DNA of 64,000 nt, taken from the NCBI GenBank assembly GCA_003254905.1, contig QANU01015964.1:964713-1028712 (forward strand). The letters are read 5' to 3'. The notes beneath the pieces were generated by a model, which ran no database searches, was not told the DNA's origin, and saw only the letters and a program-made list of their open reading frames with translations. Source of the DNA: Nissolia schottii (Eukaryota; Streptophyta; Magnoliopsida; Fabales; Fabaceae). Both the position numbers and the translations under genes were made by a program. This document shows positions 35,701-47,700 of the stretch, in pieces (position 1 is the stretch's first letter; each line of letters starts with the position of its first letter).

Positions 35701-38700
35701 CTTCTTTTTTTGCAGGTTCTCCTGTTGGTTTTTTTTCAGCTTCTTTAAACCAGATAGCAAGAAATATTGAAGACTTCTCATATCCCCAAAATCTTGCTAA
35801 TAAGTTGTACTGGATAGATTTATCTGCAGAAAACTCCACGGTAAATTTCGTGGATGATTTGGAAATTTTTTTTTTTTTTTTCAAAGTTCTTATCCTAATG
35901 ATGTCATGCAGAGATTTCAGGATGACAGTCATAAGAAGTCTCTTCCAAAATTACAATGTGCCATACTAGTGCATGGTGCTGATGTTGAGAATAACAACAC
36001 ACCCTCTAATTATGATGGCCGTAAATCTGGGTTTATTCAAATTAGTCCTAGCAAGGAAGGTCCTTGGACTACTGTGAGGCTAAACTATGCTGCACCTGCT
36101 GCTTGTTGGCGGTTGGGAAACAATGTTGTTGCGAGTGAAGTCAGTGTGAAGGATGGCAACAGATATGTGAATATTCGATCTCTGGTTTCTGTTCGTAACA
36201 ACACAGATTTTGTGCTTGAGTTATGCCTTACATCAAAAACTTCATTGGAAAAGGTGAATTTGCTGAGAAATTCAAATAATTCTGAACCTGAAACTGGGAG
36301 CAACAGAGTTCAGACAGATGAGTTTTACGAGATTGAAAGGTTAACTCCAGACGCTGGTTGGGTTAGTTGCTCAGGTTTTCCTGGGCAGCATATGTCAGAA
36401 GTGGGAAAATCCCATCAGGTGAACGTTAATAGCCTTCCCTTGCCATGGGAAACTCTTTACTGGCAACTTCTCCTAATGCTTATGACTGCTACATTTATTT
36501 ACTTATTTATTTTTCATATAGACCCTGCAAATATAATCCACTAACTTTTGAGATTCTCTCTGTTTGACACTGGAAATAACAACTGCAATTAAAGAGGATC
36601 AGTGATATATAGGATGCTTAGTGTTCCATATATCAGCTAGGTGTAATAACTTAGACAATCCTCTCCCACTAGCTTCTAGAGTTGAGTTAAGCCCGAATCT
36701 AATCTCAATTCTAATACTTAAGAAGTTTCAGAATAGAACAAGCATTTATATAATTATTATACTAGCTCTAGAATAAAGATATCGATTAGAATTACATAAG
36801 CAGTAACTAGCCTTATGCCATCTAATTATGTCTTTATGATGACTTTTCTTGCATGTTTTTGTACTTTGGATGGAAGACTTTTCTTGCATGTCGAGCTCAA
36901 TGAACATTGCTCTGGAAATTGTTACATGCTTATAGAGCATAAGGTCTGCATGATTTAGAACTTGGCGACCTTAAGCTTCTAATTATGAGATGGGACATGA
37001 ATATGATGTGATGTGAAGACGCGGATATAGTAAACTTCAACATTTATAGGACATGACACGACAACATATAAATTAACATGAAAACTAATTCTTAAACCTG
37101 AAGAGAAATTATATTTCAGAAGTTAGCTTGAGTGGTTTTAAAGATAGTAATAATATTATTTATCTAATTATTGTAGTATATTCATCTATATTGCTATAAA
37201 AATTTAAAAGAAAAAAAGTTTGTTATAGTTGAAAGTATCCAAAAGTATGTTAGACAGACACGGCAACTAATTTTTTTATTTTTTTATTTTTGGTCTCTAT
37301 AATAGTGGTGTTGAAGTATGCTATGTGGCACTATTAGGATGGAAAAACCTTGTCATCTCTTTCAAACCCCTCTATAGAGGAATGGGTGCTGGCCACTGGG
37401 AAGAGAGAGTGTGTGTTTTCATCAGTGATATCAGCTTCTATCTTTTATGTGATAGAATGTATTTTTTGGATTATCTATGGGTGGCAGTCTCATGTCTACT
37501 GTAGGAGGTTTATCCAATGGATTTGCAAATACATTGGATATTTGAGATACTATTTTCATTTTTTTTTCCACCCCGTTTGATTAGGATTTCTTATCCTCTT
37601 TCTCTTGTTAGTTACTAATCATTATGATATATTGATTAAATAATTATTCTATCATTGTAGTTATGTTTAGTATATTAGTTTTTTTAACATTATTATTTTA
37701 GTCAAATATCTCATTTAAAATATCTACTGTATTTAGGACTACATTGTCTGTTGGACATTTATTTTTACAGGAACCTGAATGATGGAGAAGCTCATTACCT
37801 TGTATAGTTGTCAACCAATCATCTAGCCTTAATCCTTAATCAATCAATTATCCCTGCTTTGAGGTCAAAGCTAGCTCAATTTGCAAATATTTTTCTATTA
37901 GTGTGTAAGAACTGGTATCTATTGAAAATAACTTGCTGAATATACTGATTATTATTGATGAAAAACCGAATCCCAGTGGGAGATATCGGTGCAGAACATA
38001 AACTGCTAATAAGGAAAATAACGAATAAAAATCCTGGGAATTAATGGATCCCTTGGTCCCCTGTTTTCTGTCTATTTTTTCTGCCTGCCTTCCACCTCTC
38101 CAAGGAGTCTCACTTATACACGGTGAGAGAGAATCATGGGTGGCTATTATTTCTTCCTAATATCTCTTCTTTCCTAAAAAAACTTAACTGATTTATTCGT
38201 TACTGATTTGTTAACAAACAGATCAGATTTTATTGCTAACTAATTCAGATATTATTCTGAATTAATTCCCTTCCTAATACGGCTCCTTCTTCTCGAGTAG
38301 TGTAGAGGAAAAGGAATTATTTCCTTTCCTTTCTAAGCAGATGCTGTTACCACACTTGGAGGGTGCGTAACATAGTGATATTTTATTGACTTGTAGTAAA
38401 CCATATTAACCTTCTTCATAATGTTATATGCACTGGGCTAGTTTGGAACCATATGCATATTTATATTAGATCGTCCAGTGGCATTATATTTTGATTAATT
38501 TGTTTGGTCTATTTCGTGGGTGTTGGGTACATCTTTTTAAATTTTGAGTAGTAATTTGTGAGATTCAGAGACTTTGCAGGAGTAAGGAGGGTTAAATATA
38601 GTTGTGTTGTGATTGTGCAGTGGTTGATGTTCTTGGAGAAGTAGAGATGGATGTAGTGATTTTATTTGTCATGTCTTGTCTTATTTTTAACCATATAATC

Positions 38701-41700
38701 CAGGCCTTTTCCGGAATTGATCTACCACAAGGTTGGGAATGGATTGATGATTGGCATTTGGATTCAAAACCTACCAATACTTCTGATGGCTGGGTTTATG
38801 CCCCTGGTGTGGAGAAATTGAGATGGCCTGAATCGTTTGATCCAAAAGAATCTCTTAATTTTGCAAGGCAGAGGAGATGGCTAAGGAGTAGGAAGCTAAT
38901 AGCAGATTATCCTAAGTGCGAAATATCTGTTGGGCTACTGCAACCAGGAGAAACTGTTCCACTTCCTCTATCTGGCTTGACACAATCTGTACAATATTTC
39001 TTGAAGTTAAGACCCCGGACTTCAGCAAATCCCAGTGAGTACAATTGGAGTTCTGTAGTGAACAGACCTAGTCAACCAGAGGATGCAGGTATGGGGGAGC
39101 AATGGTCAAGGCTGTGTGTTTCTGCTCTTTCAGAGTCGGAGGAACTATTGTGCTGCAGTGAGATGCATGGGACATCAAATTGCTCCCACAAGTTGTGGTT
39201 TTGTGTAAGCATACAGGCAACTGAGATTGCAAAGGATATGCATTCTGATGCTATTCAGGATTGGTGTTTGGTGGTCAAATCCCCACTGCTAATTAGCAAT
39301 TTTCTCCCCCTTGCTGCTGAATATTCTGTTCTTGAAATGCAACCGAGTGGCCACTTTCTTGCATGCTCAAGAGGAGTATTCTTATCAGGAAAAGCTGTGC
39401 AAATATACACTGCTGATATTAGGAACCCTTTGTTCTTATCATTGCTTCCACAAAGGGGCTGGCTTCCAATACATGTAAGATATGGGCATGTAGTTTCCTT
39501 TTTAGTTTTTTTTCCCCCCTAATTCTTGTTATGTTGCGTTATTCTATTAATTCTTGACCTTTTTTTCCGAACAGGAAGCTGTACTAATATCTCACCCTCA
39601 TGGGATCCCGACAAAAACAGTCAGTTTAAGAAGTTCTATATCTGGAAGGTTGTAAAGTTTTGGATTTATTTTTGGGATAGTTAGAACTTTCCTTATTTAG
39701 TACATCATTGTTTCCTAAATTTTATGAATTGAGGGGCATGTTTATTTGCATCAAACCTATCTTATATGCCACTTTATGTGCAGGGTTATCCAAATCATTC
39801 TGGAGCAGAACTATGATAGAGACCGCCCCTTGCTGGCTAAAACAATTAGAGTCTATGCTCCTTATTGGTTAGGAGTAGCAAGATGTCCTCCACTCACATT
39901 TAGGATTCTGGATCTGTCGGGAAAAAGACGGATGCCAAAAGCTGCAGCTCAGTTTCAGACTAACAAGAAAGATGGATTAATCCTTGAAGAAATAACTCAA
40001 GAGGAAATTCACGATGGCTACACAATTGCATCTGCTCTAAACTTTAAAGTGTTGGCTCTATCAGTCGCTGTTGCTCAATTAGGAGATGAGCATTTTGGAC
40101 CTGTTAAAGATCTTTCTCCTCTAGGAGATATGGTAATGTCAAAATTTAGTTATTAACAAGAAGTAATTGCACAGGTGTCTTCTCATAATTTAAATTTTTT
40201 GTTCATAGGATGGCTTCTTGGATATATATGCGAATGATGCCGATGGCAATTACTTGCGGCTTTTCATTTCCACAAAACCGTGTCCCTTTCAGTCTGTTCC
40301 GACAAAGGTTACAGATGATCAAACTTGTATGATCAAATTTACCATAAATGTTACCACGTAGTTATGTTCTGATACTCTTGTACTTGTGATTGTCTGTCCA
40401 GGTGATATCTATCCGGCCATTTATGACTTTCACAAATAGACTTGGTCAAGATATATTCATTAAGTTGAGCATGGAAGATGAACCGAAGGTTTTGCATGCA
40501 TCTGATTCAAGGGTATCTTTTGTGTGTCGTGGCATTGGTGGACCTGAGAAACTCCAGGTGGGGCAGTTTATATTTGATATATTGCTGCAACAATTTACCT
40601 CATTTATTTTGTGTAAGAACTGGTACCAATAAGAAAACGAGTTGTTGAAATAACCTTGCTGTTTATTAATAATGCTGAAATTCCAGTGGGGAATTTTCAG
40701 TATCAGAACATAATAATAGTGGCTAAAAGAAAATGAAGAACGAACAGAATAAGGAATTAATCTGGGAATTTTAGGATCCCTTGGTCCTCCTAGTCCTAGT
40801 TCTCGGTTGTGAAAAACTGAATGGCCTTCCCTTTCCCCCATGATCCCCTTATAATTATCAATGGTAGAGAATCAAGGGATTAGCTTATTTTTCTCCTAAA
40901 AATCCTCCTTCCTTATTTGTCTCTAACTAATTATTTTTTTGCTTTATTCTTTCCCTAATTAAATCCTGATTTTTCTCTTACAAATCAGATATTATTCCCT
41001 CCTATTTTGCTCCTCTTTCTTGTTTCTTCTGGAATAAAAATGTGGAAGGGAATTTATTTTCTTCCCTTTTCGGTTAGCTATTCCAGCTGACTCATCTTCA
41101 GCTGTTGGGTATGTAACACTTTGTCCTAAGTTTCTCCTTCTGGACATAATTGAATTTAAAGTTATGAATTGTCATAGCTATTGCTCTACTTGTATTCATA
41201 ATTGACTGAATCTGAAATGATGGGGGTTCTGTTATTGTTATGTACATGATATGGATGTGATTGCATCATTGTGAAACTTGAATTACTAACAAAAAAATAG
41301 GGTATTCTTAATTAGCTATTTTTTATTGAATGGTTAAATATAAAGGTGGTTAATTATGCTTGAAGATGGGCAAGAAATGTCATATTGCAGTATGTCGGAT
41401 GAATGATCATTCAAAGTATAATAGCTAAATAAGAAACATGGCAGTGCAAGTTTCTGCATTATTCAGTTGGCCACTGAAGATTTATAGATCCTTTTCTTCC
41501 TTTCCTTTTCTACAATCATCAATTGCTTGAGTTTTAATGATATATATCACTTTCTTTTCTTTTAGGTGAAACTAGAAGATACCAATTGGTCATTTCCCCT
41601 CCAAATTTTAAGAGAGGACACAATTTCTCTTGTTTTAAGGACATTTGATGGTACTCTTAAATTTTTGAGAACTGAAATTCGTGGATATGAGGAAGGATCC

Positions 41701-44700
41701 CGTTTTGTTGTGGTATTCCGCCTTGGATCAACTGATGGTCCTATCAGGTACTAACATACTTATATATCTACCAATATGACCATTGTTTATAAAAGCAAGG
41801 AAGATGTGTAGATCTAGTTCATTATTACAAGTGTTAGAACGATTCTCATATGATTTGCTGGGTCAACAGATAGTGCATCTGAGAGTTGTCTATGCAAGAA
41901 TGTCTTCACAATATTGATTTGAGCTTCAGATGCAACATGTGGCTCCATCGTCAGGCCACACAACCTTGAGTATTGACATACTTGAGTGCATTGAGCCTTC
42001 TGTTTCTGAGACTTCTTTTTTTACTATTCAGATTTCAGTCCTAAGCAATGAATCACACACATCATGAAGCATGATGTATCTTTTATCTACTACTAACTCA
42101 CCCTTCAAATATCTAAAAATGTTACCAGATATCTTTTCTCTTTTTGCTCTTAATATGATAACAGATTGTTTTGGTATGTGCTGTTACTGCTGTAACAAAG
42201 CACTATTCCTTTATATTAGGTCATGTACTAATATAGTGCTAGTAGTACATGCCTAAGCCCATCAAATCAATTGGACTCCTAACCCTAATTAATAGTTAAA
42301 AAGGGAAAATTAGGAAAGAATTCCAAAGGTTCATTCCTTTTTAATTAAAAGACAAAGTGATTCCACCTACGTAGTATTCTAAAGGTTTTATAAAATGCTT
42401 TGATGTTTGTCATGTCTGAATTTGGTATGGCATTGAGTCCTTTTAATGGCATCTTTCTGGTGTTCAGTACATGGTCCTTGTAAGGGCATAAGCATTTCAG
42501 GTTTGCATAGGGATTGGAGAGCCCTTGTACAATCTAGTAGTGTTGGCAAGAGTTTCCTGACTTTCCTTATTTTTCCTTTTCTTTACTTATTTTCTCTGTT
42601 TGGGATTTCTTCCAATCTTGAGTACATCTTTCTGCAGTTTTTATCTAATAACCATGTCCGTCAAAATTGAACAAAATTTGGTGTTGGTTGTCAAACTTCT
42701 GTTATTTAAAAAAAAAAAGGGAAAATCTTTGAATATAATCTTAGAACATATACAGACTTAGTTCGCCCTCAAAAAGTAAGTGAGTTAGTAGTTTTTTCAC
42801 TTTTTTGTTTTTAGTAAAAGAATATTATTAAGATGAAGACAAGAAGAGTACAAAGATATGATGAGTAGAGATCCTCTTTACAAAAAAAGAAAGGAAAAAA
42901 AAAATCTATCAGTGAAGTAAAGCTTTCCATAGTAGTTTTCACTTTTCACTTTATGGATGGGATTGGAGCATTCGGTGGACTTAGTGGCAGCATATATGTG
43001 CTTACGTTTTTATTTAATTCTAGTGATGACAGCATTGTTGGGCCTCAGAACATCATGGTTCACGAACATGGCAGCTCATGGGCTTGAAAGCCCTGTAGTT
43101 TGCCATCTGTTGAAGTTTCTAGTTTCTGCAGATCAGATCAGGCCAGCCCAGCCTGACATGCATCAGCCTTGAGATTAGATTAGGATATTGTTGTACTGCT
43201 CCTTCTTATACTTTCTATTGGGTTGTTTGGCCTGTCCATTTTGGTAGAGGTGCAAAATATATTAATTTTTTCTCGCGCGAAAATGTGCTCTGAAAGGACT
43301 TGGTTTTATATGGTTTATCTACATACCTGGTCTATGATAGGACACAATGACATCACTTGATCAGTATTTTCTTAATTGTAAATCCACCCCGTAGTTAGCT
43401 CAAGGGGGGAGAGTCGTTTGAGCTATTATAAAGGCTATTCACGCCATATGCCTAACCGGTGTGAGACCCAGCACACCCTACAACATAAAGCACGGGATAT
43501 GCTTTGATACTATATCAAGATTGTGGGACCAAACTCTACCCCGATAGTCAGTTTAGAAGGAGAGGATTGCCCAAAACATTATAAAGGGTATCTAGGTTAC
43601 AGCTTAGTCGACGTGAGACTCAAGAAAACTAAAGTTGCAAAAAATGTGAGATTTGTTAATACGAGTTTATGTCCTGTCTTTCCTGAGTTGTCATGTTGTG
43701 TATTGTTAAGTAACTGACAAGATTTATGTGCATGCTTGCATTTGTCTTCTTCAAAATATCAGTTTGTTATATTCTCAAACCTATAGTTTTTAGCCCTAAC
43801 TCTTAGATGCAAGAGAGCATATACACTCTAAGATACATACAAACATCTGCATTTATCATCCCCATTCCCTCCCAAAAGAAAAAACCTGTAAGGCAGTAAG
43901 TATCACATGATAGATTCAGTTTGTTGCCATATTTACGTTTAAACCTGTGACTCGGAAGCTTGCATGTGTCCATTTCTTTATGAAAGAAGCTGACTTTGGT
44001 TGGTGCAGAATTGAGAACAGAACGACAAACAAGGCACTTAACATTCGGCAGTCTGGATTTGGTGAAGATGCCTGGATTCAGTTGCAACCTCTTTCAACAA
44101 TAAATTTTTCTTGGGAAGATCCGTATGGCGATAAGTTTCTAGATGCTAAGCTTAGTGCTGATGACAGCACTTCATTTAGGATACTTGATTTGGGAAGGAC
44201 TGGATTATTTTCTGTGGAGTTTGGATTGCAGTTCCATGTTATTGACAGAGGAGATATTATAATTGCCAAATTCAGAGATGATAGCGTGCTGAATTCAAGT
44301 TCATGTATTAGAGGGCCTATGGCTGGTGGAAATTGGGGAGTTTCTGGTGTTCAGGCTGAGATGCTGAACAGTACTACACCTTTTGAGATCTTAATTGAAT
44401 TGGGAGTGGTCGGAATTTCTATGGTAGACCATAGATCAAAGGAGCTCTCCTACTTATACTTGGAAAGGGTCTTCTTATCATATTCAACTGGCTATGATGG
44501 TGGAAGGACGAGCAGGTAACAGCATTTGTTGGGTAAATTAATATTGTTAGCCTTTTTGGCACAAGTATGACAAGCTATGAAGGAGCATGCGTATGTGCTT
44601 GTATGCATCACATCATGTTTGTTGGTTCTATATATACATGTTGCATGATTTTTCATTGTGCTTCCAGTTGTGTGCTTCAGTTAAATTTATGTTGTGTATG

Positions 44701-47700
44701 TAAGGTGCTTTTTTTGTCCTGATTAGTAATTAATAGTGGTATAAAAAAAATAATTCAAATGTGTATTCTGACGTAAACATGAGTCAAAAGTACTTAGACT
44801 ATACCATACTCGTTTTCCCTTTTCTCCTTTTTAGGTGTTATAATCTCTAGAACCTATTTCCAATGAATAACTTATTTGTGAAATCTAAATGCTATTTGAT
44901 TATGCTTAGGGTCCTGTGTCCTGTTTATATGACCTATACTTGTCTAAGATCAGGCATTATTTATGATGACCTCTTTTATATTGTATTTTGATCTCACTAT
45001 GAGCTACCTGGTAGTTCCTTTCATTTTCATTTATGACATCGTGTCATTTTTATATGACAAAATTAGAAACTACAAACCATAAGATCATTGCAATCACATG
45101 TAGAACATTTTTTTTGGCTGATTGCTATTCGTCTTTTGTAAGTTATTGAATGCTTCACAAAATTGATTTTCAGACATTATTCTGACAGGTTCAAGCTCAT
45201 ATTTGGTTATTTGCAAATGGACAACCAGCTCCCTCTAACATTAATGCCTGTGCTCTTGGCTCCAGACCTGTCCTCTGATAGGCAACAACCAGTGTTCAAG
45301 ATGACAATTACTATGCAGAATGAGAATAAAGATGGAATTCAAGTTTATCCATATGTTTACATACGGGTATGTTTTGTTGAATTTCATGCTAACATATGAT
45401 CTCAAATATTCTGATTTTCTTTTGGTAAAATTAAATTTAAAATATTTAAAGGCACTATTATTTATTTATCCTTTAAATTTGGTTGATATACTCTAGGTAA
45501 CTGAGAAGTGCTGGAGGCTTGATATTCATGAACCTATTATCTGGGCTATTATGGACTTCTACAACAATCTGCAGCTAGATCGATTGCCTAAAAGTTCAAC
45601 TGTCACAGAAGTTGATCCAGAGATTCGTTTTGAGTAATACTCTTCTCTTTTTCCGTTTTTCTTGGTTGCAAATGTTTGCGTTTTCGTTCAAGACGCACAA
45701 GCATATTGTTGTTGGCTATGTTTTTGGTGGACTTTCTCCATTGGTCTCAGGTTTAAATGAGCCTAACTCAATCCCAAAGTTAACTCAAGGCAATGTTGTC
45801 CAAGCTAATAAAGACTGTGTCATATCAGTTAGCATTGTGGAACTTAATATCCCTCTCACGCCCAAGATTGGACATCTGGAGCGTTGGAGTTTGTAGGATT
45901 GGACATCTATGAGTGGCCCAACATCTAGCACAAGATAGCCACTGATAATAACTTAGAATTGAGTAGGTCTATATCAACCTCAAAAGCTAGCTTAATGTGG
46001 GAGGGTTGTCCGAACTATTATAAAGGCTATTTATACCATATCTTTTACCAACGTGGGACTTAATAATTAGCACCAACCACTCTTTGCCTTGTCAATTATG
46101 TGTCCTCCAGCATAACATTTCCAGTCTGAAGCTTGCAAGAAAAGATTATTAATAGCAGATAAAACTTGTTGTGAGAGACTTTTTTTTTTTTTTGGATGGG
46201 ACAAGAAGTTTTATTAGAAGAGAGGGAAGAGTATACAAGAGGAAAAAATATGCTCAAAAAGAAACAGAATAGGGAAACTAAATCCTGTGTAGATAAACCA
46301 TGAAGCAGAACTTGCCAATCTCTTTGTATGTCAAATGACAAACAACACTCCATGAAAAACACCATGAGCAGAGCATCAAAGGGAAGTCAAAAGGGTAATC
46401 ATTTCCCTACAGTTAAAAAGGAGTTATTGAAAATTCTAGTATTCCTTTCCTACCATATACATCAAAGCACAACATAATCCAAGGACTGCCACAACATTTT
46501 TGCATCTTTACAAGTTGAAACCTCTGAAATAGTGAAGAGAAAATGATGTAAATCTATGGGGCAAACCCACGGCTATCCGAAGATACCAAAAAGCCTGTTC
46601 CAAAGAGACCCCACCATACTTTTGTGTTTGTATTAGAGCGGTTTGCTGCTTTAGTGTATCTGTGACATGTATCTACTTTCAATTATTGTTTCATTTGTAG
46701 TGAAATGTATGGATTGATTAATGGATTTAAGATTGATTCCATTTCAATTGTAGACTTTATTTGGTATAGGATTACTCTTTTAGCGCCTTTTTGTCTATTT
46801 AATTGTATTTCTTTATCTGATATACAAAGAGATTGACATACTTCATGCATGGTTTCTTCACTTTTTATTTCTTTGTTAGGATATCTTATTCTTTCTGTAC
46901 TTTTCATTTTCTTTTTCTGATAAAATTTCTTCTGTAAAAAAGATTGTTGTCATTTAGATCTGTCTTTTATGCTTATGGGCTTTTTGGGGGTATTCCTTGG
47001 TCAGACTTGCAAAGGGAAAGGGTGCTCTTTTGTGCTGATGTACTTTTCTTTCACTTAGTTTTTGTGCTTTCTCCTCTTTTAATGAATTGTTTTGTAAAAA
47101 AGAGTTAACAATAACTTCAAAGTTGAAAGTCGATTGAATCATATTTGTACAGAATAAAACATCAAATCAGTCCTTAGAGTTTGCACTTTGCAGCATCAGT
47201 TAAATTGTCTCCGTAGTTTCAAATCAATCAAATTTGTCCTTGTAGGTGGTAAATGGCAATCAAATTAGTCCCTAGAGTAGACATGCAAAAGGACTAACTT
47301 GATTGACATTTGCCAACTACAAGAACGAGTTTGATGGATTTGAAACTATGGGGACAAGTTTGATTGATGCTGCAAACTCCAATGACTGATTTGATGATTT
47401 ATTCGATTTGTACAAGTAAGCTATAGAGTGGCAAAAATAATGTAATTGGTTTTCCCTCCAAAAGCACATGCCAGCAGCCATTGAACATTTTTATTGCGTA
47501 TTGGACCTTCTAGTTTAGGGATTGTACCAAATATGTTAAGATGTTTGGTCAGTTGATATGGTGTGACAGAGAGCCTCTATTCATTAAGTGACTGCGTTCA
47601 ATCCATGCCAAATCCATTTTCCTGGTTCAGTTAAATTGCATCCCTTGGTAATGATGAGGATGAATTTTGTGTCTATGCTTCACGTCCAAGCATGAGTAGC

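Larger units (their letters stand above)
35912..44515 (+). other. VPS13: VPS13 exons 45-52: VAB / SHR-BD adaptor-binding region (aa 2749-3629)
   Basis: Coding exons are 35912-36418, 38704-39474, 39575-39648, 39784-40132, 40209-40307, 40402-40557, 41566-41747 and 44009-44515. This corresponds to the Vps13 adaptor-binding (SHR-binding) region: repeated beta modules that in yeast bind Pro-x-Pro adaptors and set the target membrane. Supporting words include [56 protein letters not shown] and [17 protein letters not shown]. Exon 46 (771 bases) is the largest in the gene. Introns 45 and 50 contain solo LTRs, and intron 51 (41748-44008) contains LINE and TRIM-like remnants. Confidence 0.88.
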
